Shown here in pieces: positions 1 through 6,691 of a stretch of 9,772 nt of DNA. Position numbers and translations under genes: made by a program. Below the pieces are notes generated by a model. That model did not search any database and was not told the origin of the DNA. It saw nothing but the letters and a program-made list of their open reading frames with translations. Within the stretch, counting starts at the first letter, position 1; each line of letters starts with the position of its first letter. Origin of the DNA: CAZQYC01 sp043746555 (GTDB lineage: Bacteria > Pseudomonadota > Gammaproteobacteria > Steroidobacterales > Steroidobacteraceae); assembly GCA_043746555.1 (NCBI GenBank), contig JAYTQU010000293.1, forward strand, positions 1 to 9,772, written 5' to 3'.

Positions 1-2
1 CC

Positions 3-857
3 GCGCGCTATTTTTTGGGAAATCTGTACGACTTCGATCCGGCCAAACATTGCGTCGATGTCAGTGCAATGGTGGCGCTCGATCGCTGGGCGGTATGGCG
101 GGCAGCTCAATTGCAAATGGAAGTGCAGCAGGCGTATCACGACTACCAGTTCCATCTCATCTATCAAAAGGTTCACAACTTTTGCAGCGTCGATATGGGC
201 GGCTTCTATCTCGATGTGTTGAAGGATCGACTCTATTGTATGCAATCGAATAGTCATGGACGCCGCTCCGCGCAGACAGCGATGTACTACATTGTCGAAG
301 CGATGGTGCGCTGGCTCGCACCGATTCTCTCGTTCACGGCCGAAGAGATTTGGAGATTTCTGCCGCCCGTGCCGCTACCAAATGGTCGCGAGGAGTCTGT
401 GTTTTTGACATCGTGGTTTGAGCTACCGGCTGCCGCACAGCAGCGACCGCATATCGATTGGGATACCGTGTTGAGCTTGCGTAGCGCTGTGTCGCGCGAG
501 TTAGAAAAACTACGCGTGACCGACGCCATTGGCGCGCCGCTGGACGCCGAAGTCGATGTGTACTGCGCGCCGCCAGTATTCGAGGTCGCGAAACAACTCG
601 ACGACGAACTACGATTTGCATTCATCACGTCGTACGCGAATTTATATCCGGCGGCGCAGCGGCCCGCCGATGCGGTGGCTGCCGATGCGAGCACGAACAA
701 TCAAATCTGGACTGTGGTGCGCGCATCCGCGCATGGAAAATGCGTGCGCTGCCGACATAAACGCGAAGATGTTGGCGCGAACCCGGCGCATCCGGAGTTG
801 TGCGGTCGTTGCGTCGACAATGTCGACGGTCCGGGCGAACGCCGTCTATTTGCTTGA
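3..857 (+). CDS. ileS: Isoleucyl-tRNA synthetase, C-terminal part (5' end outside window)
   Basis: This is the last 284 residues of cytoplasmic isoleucyl-tRNA synthetase, which charges tRNA-Ile. The frame is open from the window edge, reading ARYFLGNLYDFDP, so the gene begins upstream. Visible are the anticodon-binding helical domain (ALDRWAVWRAAQLQ, YQKVHNFCSVDMGGFYLDVLKDR, with the typical LYCMQSNSHGRRSAQTA stretch and LSFTAEEIW) and, near the end, the C-terminal zinc finger with two CxxC pairs (CVRC and CGRC) that ends bacterial type-1 IleRS. The catalytic HIGH and KMSKS motifs would lie outside the window. It stops 16 bases before the proposed lspA start, the usual ileS-lspA operon order in Gammaproteobacteria. 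I am very sure of the identity. Confidence 0.97.
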   Translation, partial: ARYFLGNLYDFDPAKHCVDVSAMVALDRWAVWRAAQLQMEVQQAYHDYQFHLIYQKVHNFCSVDMGGFYLDVLKDRLYCMQSNSHGRRSAQTAMYYIVEAMVRWLAPILSFTAEEIWRFLPPVPLPNGREESVFLTSWFELPAAAQQRPHIDWDTVLSLRSAVSRELEKLRVTDAIGAPLDAEVDVYCAPPVFEVAKQLDDELRFAFITSYANLYPAAQRPADAVAADASTNNQIWTVVRASAHGKCVRCRHKREDVGANPAHPELCGRCVDNVDGPGERRLFA

Positions 858-873
858 TGACTTTGCGGTAGCG

Positions 874-1431
874 ATGAAAGACAAAGACCTCTACATGATG
901 ACCGGCCAGTTTAAGCGGCTGTGGTTTACGCCGACACGCGGCGCGAGTAATTGGCTCTGGTTATCGTTCTTTGTGATCGTGCTCGATCAAGTCACGAAGG
1001 CGATGATCTATCAGACGCTGCCGGTCTACCAAAGTATCGAAGTCCTCTCGATACTCGACATTACACATGCTCACAACACGGGCGCTGCATTTAGTTTTTT
1101 GGCGGGTGCGTCGGGTTGGCAGCGTTGGTTCTTTATCGGGTTGGGCTTGAGCGTTAGCATCGCCTTGATGATATGGCTGCGACGCATTCGCACACCGGAA
1201 CAAACGCTGCTGGCCGTCGGCTTGACGCTCGTGCTCGGCGGTGCGCTCGGCAATGTGATCGATCGTGTGTGGCTCGGTTCGGTGATCGATTTCATTCACG
1301 TACATTGGGGCGACGCCTATTTTCCGGCGTTCAATGTTGCCGATTCCGCGATCAGTGTTGGCGCCGGTTGTCTGCTGCTCGATGCGTTTCTCGAAAGCGG
1401 TCGCGAAGGGCGACGGCGAGGAGATAGGTAG
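874..1431 (+). CDS. lspA: Lipoprotein signal peptidase (signal peptidase II)
   Basis: This inner-membrane aspartyl protease removes the signal peptide of diacylated prolipoproteins. From the start at 874 it is 185 aa, slightly longer than the usual ~160-170. Four hydrophobic segments lie near residues 27-46, 83-102, 111-128 and 151-172. Family motifs are LDQVTK (38-42), HNTGAAFSFL (67-76), GNVIDR (126-131), and the two catalytic aspartates, D139 in SVIDF and D157 in FNVADS. The reading frame extends upstream into ileS, but that part is ileS read out of frame. Starts at 874, 895 and 898 are all possible and none has a good ribosome site; 898 would give 177 aa. It follows ileS closely, so co-transcription and perhaps translational coupling are likely. 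Confidence 0.95.
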   Translation: MKDKDLYMMTGQFKRLWFTPTRGASNWLWLSFFVIVLDQVTKAMIYQTLPVYQSIEVLSILDITHAHNTGAAFSFLAGASGWQRWFFIGLGLSVSIALMIWLRRIRTPEQTLLAVGLTLVLGGALGNVIDRVWLGSVIDFIHVHWGDAYFPAFNVADSAISVGAGCLLLDAFLESGREGRRRGDR

Positions 1432-1440
1432 TGACTAAGT

Positions 1441-1520
1441 ATCGAGACATGAGACGTGAGACGCGAGACGCGCGCGGAGTCCGTTCATTATTGGCTGCGT
1501 CCCGCTTCCCGTGTCTCGAT
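1441..1520. repeat. GAGACRY tandem repeat with flanking inverted repeat in the lspA-ispH gap
   Basis: Four consecutive 7-base units (GAGACAT, GAGACGT, GAGACGC, GAGACGC) run from 1444 to 1471. The 9-mer ATCGAGACA (1441-1449) is the exact reverse complement of TGTCTCGAT (1512-1520), so the gap can fold into a hairpin closed by nine pairs. No good promoter or Shine-Dalgarno site for ispH is visible here. It could be a dispersed genomic repeat or a processing site between lspA and ispH. Confidence 0.6.
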
Positions 1521-1537
1521 CGTTGTTGCGCTAGCGT

Positions 1538-2491
1538 ATGCAAATTCTTCTAGCCAATCCCCGCGGTTTCTGCGCCGGCGTCGATCGCGCGATCGACATC
1601 GTGGAGCGTGCGATCGAATTGTTCGGACAACCGATCTATGTGCGACACGAAGTCGTTCACAACCGGTATGTGGTCGATCGATTGCGCAACATGGGCGCGG
1701 TGTTTGTCGATGAGCTCGACGAAGTACCGACCGGCGCGACGGTGATATTTAGCGCGCATGGCGTGGCGCTCGCGGTGCAAGAAGAAGCGAAACGTCGCGG
1801 GCTTGTGGTATTCGACGCAACTTGTCCGTTAGTGACTAAGGTGCACATGCAAGTTAGTCGCTATTCTCGTGAGGGGCGCGAAGTCATACTGATCGGTCAT
1901 GCGGGTCATCCCGAAGTCGAAGGGACCATGGGTCAATTCGATGAATCGTTCGGCGGTCGCATTGTGTTGGTCGAAACGGTTGACGACGTCGCGACGCTCA
2001 ATATCCAAAATCCAGGTCTGCTTGCGTTTGTGACACAAACCACTTTGTCGGTGGACGATACACAGCGAGTGGTACTCGCGCTGAAGAATAAATTTCCCGA
2101 ACTCTCCAGTCCGCGCAAGGAAGATATTTGTTACGCGACACAGAATCGACAAGATGCGGTGAAGGCGCTGGTGGTTCGCTGCGACATCATTTTGGTAGTC
2201 GGTTCGCCGACGAGTTCGAATTCCAATCGCTTGCGAGAAATCGCCGAGAAGGCGGGGATTGCGGGTTTCTTGGTCGACGGTCCCGAAGACTTGCAACGAG
2301 AATGGTTCATCGACAAGCGTTGTGTTGGCGTGACCGCAGGCGCATCGGCGCCTGAAGTGTTAGTGCAAAGCGTGATCGCGAAGTTGCGCGAGTGGGGCGG
2401 CGAAATGGCGATGGAAGCGCCGGGGCAGCAAGAAAACGTCGTCTTTAGTTTGCCGCGCGAACTCCGGGCGGTTTCGAATCAGTCGCGTTAG
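1538..2491 (+). CDS. ispH: 4-hydroxy-3-methylbut-2-enyl diphosphate reductase
   Basis: This is the last enzyme of the MEP isoprenoid pathway, an iron-sulfur reductase that makes IPP and DMAPP from HMBPP. At 317 aa it is the family's normal length. The three cluster cysteines are C12 (RGFCAGVDRA), C96 (DATCPLVTKVH) and C198 (DICYATQNRQ). The substrate-site histidines H41 (EVVHN), H74 (SAHGV) and H124, with catalytic E126 (GHPEVEGT), are present, as are TQTTLS (166-171) and SSNSNRL (226-232). The start at 1538 is fixed by the N-terminus MQILLANPRGFCAGV, although no clear ribosome site precedes it. Its 3' end overlaps the 3' end of the convergent pilV-like gene by 47 bases. Confidence 0.98.
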   Translation: MQILLANPRGFCAGVDRAIDIVERAIELFGQPIYVRHEVVHNRYVVDRLRNMGAVFVDELDEVPTGATVIFSAHGVALAVQEEAKRRGLVVFDATCPLVTKVHMQVSRYSREGREVILIGHAGHPEVEGTMGQFDESFGGRIVLVETVDDVATLNIQNPGLLAFVTQTTLSVDDTQRVVLALKNKFPELSSPRKEDICYATQNRQDAVKALVVRCDIILVVGSPTSSNSNRLREIAEKAGIAGFLVDGPEDLQREWFIDKRCVGVTAGASAPEVLVQSVIAKLREWGGEMAMEAPGQQENVVFSLPRELRAVSNQSR

Positions 2492-2972
2492 GAGGCGACT
2501 CGCTCGCTAGCGTGGACGCTGTGTGCGCCGCGGCTCGAATGGTGTAAGACGCCAAACCGCCGCGCGGCTGCGACCAACTCACCGTGATCGCGTAATTTGG
2601 CGGCACCGTCGATTCATCCAGTGCGATCGAACCTGCGCCGCTCGGCAATTCCGCTGCTACGCGCTCTTGCCAGCAAGCTACCTCGTTGACCACTTCCGCC
2701 TGTGCGGTCGGATTCAACAACGGCGTCGCGCAGCGCACGCCAATCGCATTTTCGAATCGTACGTCGGCATTGAGTTGCTTGGTCGTGAGCGACGCCATGT
2801 CGGTGACCAACCGATGCGCAATAGCTTGCTGCGCCGTGATCGACGCGGTGCGCTCTCGTTGCAGATACACCGTCGCAATACTGAGGACGCCTATACCGAT
2901 GATGAACATCGCCATCGCGATTTCGGCAAGTGTTAGACCGCGCTGCGGCTTTAAGCTAGAAAGATAGAGCAT
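2445..2972 (-). CDS. pilV: Type IV pilus minor pilin, PilV-like
   Basis: This is a 175-aa type IV pilin-like protein. It has a short basic leader ending at G12, then the class III cleavage/methylation motif RG^LTLAEIAM with the conserved glutamate at mature position 5. A hydrophobic helix (about 13-37) ending in IGVLSIATVYLQ follows, which is the style of PilV-type minor pilins. C81 and C100 could form the usual disulfide. It starts 36 bases after the stop of the fimT-like gene on the same strand, so the two likely form an operon. Minor pilins prime pilus assembly and are processed by PilD. The last 15 codons overlap the end of ispH on the opposite strand. The PilV assignment rests on the N-terminal motif and gene order; the C-terminal half is not diagnostic. 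Confidence 0.85.
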   Translation of the reverse strand: MLYLSSLKPQRGLTLAEIAMAMFIIGIGVLSIATVYLQRERTASITAQQAIAHRLVTDMASLTTKQLNADVRFENAIGVRCATPLLNPTAQAEVVNEVACWQERVAAELPSGAGSIALDESTVPPNYAITVSWSQPRGGLASYTIRAAAHTASTLASESPPNATDSKPPGVRAAN

Positions 2973-3008
2973 CGTGCGGGCAGTTTAGCCGGAGCGCGCT
3001 TGTTGGAG

Positions 3009-3563
3009 TCAACACTTAAGCGGTTTGCCGCTAGCGTCGCGATTCGAGGTCCGCGGTCGTCCGGTATGACTGATGATGATTGCGCGGCTTTCGCTAGATG
3101 CACCCTTGCCAAGCGCGGCGGTTGGGCAATACACGAGTGTGCCATTGACGTCGCCCTGGTTGACCGGCCGAAACGAAAACGACGCGCGATTAGAAATCAG
3201 CGTGCCACCGCTAAGCGCATCGTGACGCATGAGAATTGGTTCGCCGGGATCGATGTCGGCCGGCACATCGTGATCGATGTTTTCGAATACGATCCATCCG
3301 CCATTCCAGTTGGAATCTTTGTTGGCGCAGACGGCTCCATCGTTACTGCGGCAGATGCTCACCACGGCGTTGCGCGTGATTGCTTCGCTGCGCGCGAAAA
3401 AAATCGAGTGAACGAAATCGTTGATCGCAGTCGTGCGCGCCGTGCTGCGCTGAAGACTTGCGAAACTCGGTATGGCAATGGCGCCTAAAATCGCGACAAT
3501 TCCCAGTGTCGCCATGAGCTCTATCAACGTGACGCCTGTTTGCCGTGTCGCGCGCGTTTGCAT
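3009..3563 (-). CDS. fimT: GspH/FimT-family type IV pilus pseudopilin (FimT or FimU)
   Basis: This is a 184-aa minor pilin. The prepilin peptidase site is QTG^VTLIELMATL, cutting after G10 with the conserved E at mature +5, followed by the hydrophobic helix VAILGAIAIPSFASL. The next part (INDFVHSIFFARSEAITRN) is typical of the GspH/FimT domain, and the fold ends with the usual IIISHTGRPR motif near 162-171. C71/C79 and C146/C184 may form disulfides. The start is supported by a strong AAGGAGG (complement of 3569-3575) five bases upstream. It heads a two-gene operon with the pilV-like gene. FimT and FimU are hard to separate by eye; being first before pilV, FimU is equally possible. Confidence 0.88.
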   Translation of the reverse strand: MQTRATRQTGVTLIELMATLGIVAILGAIAIPSFASLQRSTARTTAINDFVHSIFFARSEAITRNAVVSICRSNDGAVCANKDSNWNGGWIVFENIDHDVPADIDPGEPILMRHDALSGGTLISNRASFSFRPVNQGDVNGTLVYCPTAALGKGASSESRAIIISHTGRPRTSNRDASGKPLKC

Positions 3564-3582
3564 TTCGGCCTCCTTGCCGTGT

Positions 3583-3604
3583 CGGTCGCTGGTCGGTCGC
3601 TGGT
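3583..3604. repeat. Two tandem copies of CGGTCGCTGGT between fimT and the Fur-like gene
   Basis: Two perfect 11-bp direct repeats lie in the 152-bp divergent region, just upstream of the fimT ribosome site. Farther right, TGGAATACTCCA (3629-3640) is an imperfect palindrome (10 of 12 bases symmetric) in a T-rich stretch. Either could be an operator or promoter part, but no standard box is clear. Confidence 0.45.
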
Positions 3605-3715
3605 CCTATTCAGCGCCCTTTTTTATGCTGGAATACTCCAATGGAATGGGTAAGTCGGCGAGACGCTGGGACGGCTATTTCGTCAAGAAACTCGCCTAGC
3701 GCAGCTCAGTGGACT

Positions 3716-4213
3716 ATGCTAGCGCCCGTCATGTGTCCAAGCGAACAGGTTCATTCCGCTAGCGTCGTCAATGCCAATGCCAAAGTCGGGGCCGGGGCGC
3801 GGTTACCGCGCGCAGATGTCGTGCGCTTGCTGGCTGAACATCGCGTCAAACCAACGCAGCAACGTGTGACCGTGGCCGGGGTGTTGCTGGCCGAGCCGGT
3901 ACATATGTCTGCCGAGCAAATTCTCTCGGCCGTGCGCGTGGCTGGCGAGCGGATTTCGAAGGCGACGGTCTACAACACGCTCAAAGTGTTGGTCGATAGC
4001 GGTCTCATTCGCCAAATCCACCTCGATCCCAATCGCTCGGTTTATGACTCGACGCGAGCCAGTCACCATCATTTTCACGATGTCGAGAGCGGCACGCTGT
4101 GGGATATCAAGCCGGACGATATTGAGTTTAGCCGCCTGCCGCCGCTACCGCCTGGGATGGAAACGGCGAGTGTCGAAGTGGTGATCCGCGTTCGCCGGCG
4201 CAACGCCGAATAA
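3716..4213 (+). CDS. Fur-superfamily transcriptional regulator, Irr-like
   Basis: This is a DNA-binding metal/heme-responsive repressor of the Fur superfamily. The N-terminal winged helix covers RVKPTQQRVTVAGVLL and the recognition part ERISKATVYNTLKVL (about residues 78-93). The dimerisation domain has a histidine cluster, ASHHHFHDVESG (about 115-126), where Fur has HHDHLIC. It ends LPPLPPGMETASVEVVIRV, closely resembling the C-terminus of alphaproteobacterial Irr. The CxxC structural-zinc pairs of Fur, Zur and PerR are absent, which also favours Irr. The frame is open back to 3545, but the family needs only ~140-160 aa. ATG 3716 (165 aa) or 3731 (160 aa) are the likeliest starts, and neither has a strong ribosome site. 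Its targets cannot be read from the sequence. Confidence 0.87.
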   Translation: MLAPVMCPSEQVHSASVVNANAKVGAGARLPRADVVRLLAEHRVKPTQQRVTVAGVLLAEPVHMSAEQILSAVRVAGERISKATVYNTLKVLVDSGLIRQIHLDPNRSVYDSTRASHHHFHDVESGTLWDIKPDDIEFSRLPPLPPGMETASVEVVIRVRRRNAE

Positions 4214-4215
4214 AC

Positions 4216-4239
4216 TCGATCGGCGCACGGTCGATTTTT
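4216..4239 (+). terminator. Weak intrinsic terminator after the Fur-like gene
   Basis: TCGATC and GGTCGA pair (six pairs, one G-U) around a 7-base loop and are followed directly by TTTTT, three bases after the stop codon. The stem is short, so strength is uncertain. Confidence 0.5.
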
Positions 4240-4412
4240 GCACTTTTCGGGGCGAGAACGACCCCGTATACTGCGCGCCCTCTTGCCGAATCCAACCAAT
4301 AGTTTCGTGGTTGATTTCGAGAGAGGAGCGCCGCGAAAACCCCGTTTTTCGCCCGGTGTTTCTCGCAAGCGGCGTCAAAAAAAGCAGGGAGTCTTTTGAT
4401 AATTAAATTAGT

Positions 4413-4488
4413 GCCGACTTAGCTCAGCTGGTAGAGCATCTCATTCGTAATGAGGGGGTCGGGGGTTCGAATCCCTCAGTCGGCACCA
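4413..4488 (+). tRNA. tRNA-Thr (anticodon CGU)
   Basis: This is a complete 76-base cloverleaf with encoded CCA. The acceptor stem is GCCGACT/AGTCGGC with discriminator A. The D arm is GCTCAGCTGGTAGAGC. The anticodon arm is TCTCA-TTCGTAA-TGAGG with anticodon CGT at the loop centre, reading ACG threonine codons. The T arm is GGGGG-TTCGAAT-CCCTC. The D and T loops have the standard invariant bases. A GATAAT-like box (4398-4403) lies just upstream in an A/T-rich stretch. The integrase gene starts 171 bases after its end, so the tRNA 3' end is the likely integration target and remains intact. Confidence 0.97.
4466..4488 (+). other. Likely attachment site (attL) in the tRNA-Thr 3' end
   Basis: P4-type integrases usually recombine within the T arm and 3' end of a tRNA gene, here TTCGAATCCCTCAGTCGGCA plus CCA. 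The exact crossover cannot be placed without the right-hand copy. The adjoining inverted repeat AACGTC-CAGC-GACGTT (4513-4528, extended by CCG/CGG) may be an integrase or excisionase arm site. Confidence 0.6.
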
Positions 4489-4593
4489 ATTCCATGTTTG
4501 TGGGCATCCGATAACGTCCAGCGACGTTCGGTAACATCAAGAAAAGGCTATGTTTATAGGCGATTTATGATCGCCGGCGTCGATTCGTGTCCA

Positions 4594-4652
4594 TTGACAT
4601 CGCTTCGCAGATCGGGGTAACTATCGGGGTAATAGGTCCGCTGCGAAAGGAG
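4594..4652 (+). promoter_or_regulatory. Integrase promoter region with ATCGGGGTAA direct repeats
   Basis: A perfect TTGACA (4594-4599) is followed by two direct repeats of ATCGGGGTAA (4611-4620 and 4623-4632, 12-base period), which cover the place where the -10 box should be; the -10 itself is poor. GGGGTAAC (4614-4621) is the reverse complement of GTTACCCC (4652-4659), which lies between the AAAGGAG ribosome site (4646-4652) and the start codon. The repeats could be integrase binding sites (autorepression) and/or a hairpin hiding the ribosome site. Confidence 0.5.
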
Positions 4653-4659
4653 TTACCCC

Positions 4660-5865
4660 ATGTTAAGCGATGTTTTGATTCGCGCCGTTAAGCCGCGTGA
4701 TAAGCCCTACAAGCTAAGCGATGAGCGGGGGCTATACCTTATCGTCACTCCGAGCGGATCGCGCTGGTGGCGTTTCAAATACTCGCTTGATGGCAGAGAG
4801 AAGGGACTTTCCATCGGCGTATATCCCGATGTTCCACTGGCGCTTGCACGCAAGCGACGCGACGAGGCGAGGCAACTCATCGCATCCGGAATTGATCCGA
4901 GCGCGAAGCGCAAGGCGGAGAAGACCGCACGGGGAGATACCTTTAAGGCAATCGGTGACGAATGGCTTGCGCTGCAGGAGAAAAAACTGGCTGTGGCAAC
5001 GTTCGCTAAAGCGACGTGGATTTTGGAGAACTTGATTTATCCGCGAGTCGGAGATCGACCGATCACGAAGATTACCGCGCAAGACTTGCTGGCGGCACTG
5101 CGTAAGATCGAGGTGCGAGGTACGCATGAGACCGCTCACCGAGCTAGGCAACGATGCGGGCAAGTCTTTCGCTACGCCGTAGCGACAGGACGAGCGGAGC
5201 ACGACATTACTGCGGATCTTCGTGGTGCATTGGCTCCCGTCGTATCAAAGAATCACGCCGCGCTTACCGATCCGGCGGAGATCGGTAAGCTCCTGCGTGC
5301 TATCGAAGGTTATCGTGGCAGTCCCACGACGGCCTATGCGTTGAAGATTGCGCCGCTGACTTTTGTGCGGCCCGGTGAATTGCGACATGCGAGATGGTCG
5401 GAGTTCGATCTCGATGGCGCAGAATGGCGTATCCCCGGCGAGCGCATGAAAATGCGCGAGCAACATATCGTACCGCTCGCAAGACAAGCGGTGGAACTGC
5501 TTCGCGAGCTGCGCTCGATCTCGGGTCGCAGTGACTATGTGTTCCCGTCATTGCGAAGTGCATCGCGGCCGATGAGTGAAAACACCGTCAACGCCGCTCT
5601 GCGTCGTCTTGGGTATTCTAAAGATGAGATGACAGGTCACGGATTTCGCTCACTGGCATCGACACTGCTCAACGAACAAGGCTGGCACCCGGACTTGATC
5701 GAGCTGCAGCTCGCCCATGCAGAGCGAAACAAAATCCGTGCGGCTTATAATCGAGCGCAACGTCTGAGCGAGCGCAAAAAAATGATGCAAGCTTGGGCAG
5801 ATCATCTCGACTCGCTTGCGGCAACGGCGGACGTCATTCCGATCCGGTCGGCACATGCAGCGTAG
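4660..5865 (+). CDS. P4-type tyrosine integrase (site-specific recombinase)
   Basis: This 401-aa tyrosine recombinase would integrate and excise the island at the tRNA-Thr gene. The N-terminal DUF4102-type arm-binding domain (KLSDERGLYLIVTPSGSRWW, LSIGVYPDVPLALAR) covers about residues 1-90. The core-binding SAM-like domain covers about 93-190, and the catalytic domain about 200-370. The expected catalytic residues are all present: R237 (VRPGEL), K264 (ERMKMR), H327 and R330 (TGHGFRSLAS), H353 (LAHAERN) and nucleophile Y363 (RAAYNRA). The end (RKKMMQAWADHLD) is typical of P4-like integrases. AAAGGAG lies seven bases before the ATG. Orientation away from the adjacent tRNA fits the usual layout. 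The protein looks intact and probably active. Confidence 0.97.
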   Translation: MLSDVLIRAVKPRDKPYKLSDERGLYLIVTPSGSRWWRFKYSLDGREKGLSIGVYPDVPLALARKRRDEARQLIASGIDPSAKRKAEKTARGDTFKAIGDEWLALQEKKLAVATFAKATWILENLIYPRVGDRPITKITAQDLLAALRKIEVRGTHETAHRARQRCGQVFRYAVATGRAEHDITADLRGALAPVVSKNHAALTDPAEIGKLLRAIEGYRGSPTTAYALKIAPLTFVRPGELRHARWSEFDLDGAEWRIPGERMKMREQHIVPLARQAVELLRELRSISGRSDYVFPSLRSASRPMSENTVNAALRRLGYSKDEMTGHGFRSLASTLLNEQGWHPDLIELQLAHAERNKIRAAYNRAQRLSERKKMMQAWADHLDSLAATADVIPIRSAHAA

Positions 5866-5868
5866 CAA

Positions 5869-5910
5869 CGAAAGCGGCCACGCGTTGAAACGACCGCGTG
5901 GCCGCTTTCG
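5869..5910. terminator. Perfect 16-bp hairpin after the integrase gene
   Basis: CGAAAGCGGCCACGCG and its exact reverse complement flank a 10-base loop, three bases after the integrase stop. There is no T tract on the right. It may be a transcript-end stabiliser or a terminator without a typical U tail; read on the - strand it is likewise symmetric. Confidence 0.6.
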
Positions 5911-6226
5911 CCAGCGTCGCTCTATGATCTACAAAACGCACGCATCTGCGGCTGGTCAATGATTGCGCTGGTGAAGCGAAGCTCGCCAAGGTGCAAGCAT
6001 GCAACTTCGCTTAGTTGAGTGATTGTCACTCGGTGTTGTCTGGTTCGTGCCCGCGATCCTTCGCTTATTTGTCGACCCTGCGGGCGATGTTGAATGCTTA
6101 ATGTGCGACCCCGCCTTGCGGATTCACCGCACTCTTGATCCATAACGGCATAATCACAAAGACGCTGCGCGAATATGCGCCCGCACTGCTGTGCTCTGAT
6201 GCGATCGACGCAAGTTGCTAACGACT
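5911..6226. other. Intergenic stretch with no supported gene
   Basis: I see no convincing gene. Open frames here are short and unlike known proteins. Two small inverted repeats are visible: AAGCGAAG/CTTCGCTT (5974-5981 with 6005-6012) and a tight hairpin GAGTGA-TTG-TCACTC (6017-6031). A promoter for the downstream leader probably lies here but I cannot place it. Confidence 0.5.
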
Positions 6227-6382
6227 GCGTGATTAGCGGTGAATCTTAGGCGCGCGCGGCGGACGTGCAAGTGCCTTTCGCGGCATAAAAAGACTTCTCC
6301 CCACAATCGGGTCCCCTCTATTTATTCCACGGTGCACTTGCACGTCCGCCTGTTTCGCTCGCCGACGATCTCACCGTCACGC
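6227..6382 (+). ncRNA. Structured leader element, copy A (long hairpin with conserved 59-base apical region)
   Basis: GGCGGACGTGCAAGTGC (6258-6274) pairs perfectly over 17 bp with 6334-6350. The stem continues outward with GGCGCGCG/CGCTCGCC (seven of eight), ATC/GAT, CGGTGA/TCACCG and GCGTGA/TCACGC. The enclosed 59 bases (6275-6333) match about three quarters of the apical region of a second hairpin at 8569-8772, including CTTTCGCGGCA, CTCCCC, CGGGTCCCCTC, ATTT and TTCCACG, while the arms differ. Inside, CCC and GGG around ACAATC can form a small stem. It ends 36 bases before the 76-aa gene, so a cis-acting 5' leader RNA is the simplest reading. A single-strand DNA role cannot be excluded. 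Confidence 0.75.
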
Positions 6383-6418
6383 AAGTGACGTTTACAACCA
6401 AACATCGGAGATCGCATC

Positions 6419-6649
6419 ATGACTAAGAAACAGCAATCGGCGCAGGCGCAAGAAAGCAACCGCTACGGCGTCTTTGTGGTCGAGACTTTCACTGACAAGA
6501 AAGACGAGGAGCAGGCGCGTTGGATTCGCGTCGGCATCGCCTTCCCGCACAAAGATGGCAAGGGACTCAACGTCGAGTGCAAGGCCATTCCGGTCGATGG
6601 CAAGCTCGTGATTCGCTTACACGAGCCGCAAGACGACAACGCCGAATAA
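6419..6649 (+). CDS. Small conserved island protein, function unknown (76 aa)
   Basis: A small soluble, probably cytoplasmic protein. An N-terminal polar tail (residues 1-13) precedes a compact region, YGVFVVETFTDKKDEEQARW then IRVGIAFPHKDGKGLNVECK and AIPVDGKLVIRL. The layout (a strand, then W..IG.AF.HKDGKG.N, then A.P.DG.LV.R) resembles a family of tiny proteins common on proteobacterial plasmids and islands that, as far as I recall, has no assigned function. CGGAG (6406-6410) lies eight bases before the ATG. It has its own long structured leader and its own terminator, so it is a single-gene unit. There is no signal peptide or membrane segment. Confidence 0.85.
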   Translation: MTKKQQSAQAQESNRYGVFVVETFTDKKDEEQARWIRVGIAFPHKDGKGLNVECKAIPVDGKLVIRLHEPQDDNAE

Positions 6650-6665
6650 CAAGTACTCACTTAAG

Positions 6666-6691
6666 TGGGGTCGCAAGGCCCCATTTTTTTT
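6666..6691 (+). terminator. Intrinsic terminator after the 76-aa gene
   Basis: TGGGG (6666-6670) and CCCCA (6679-6683) pair around an 8-base loop and are followed by eight T's, 16 bases after the stop codon. It is a standard Rho-independent terminator. Confidence 0.85.

Noticed and set aside
529..873. Upstream extension of lspA
   Set aside because: It is the ileS coding sequence read in another frame; the arginine-rich composition is that of a shadow frame.
3545..3715. Longer N-terminus of the Fur-like regulator
   Set aside because: It would run across the divergent promoter region and the tandem repeat and add residues not seen in Fur-family proteins.
4238..4272. Promoter TTGCAC...TATACT before tRNA-Thr
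   Set aside because: The spacing is 23 bases, too long; a 17-base spacing leaves only TTTTCG as -35. The TATACT alone is not enough.
5922..6143. 73-codon open frame on the - strand after the integrase
   Set aside because: Composition is not protein-like and nothing resembles a known family.
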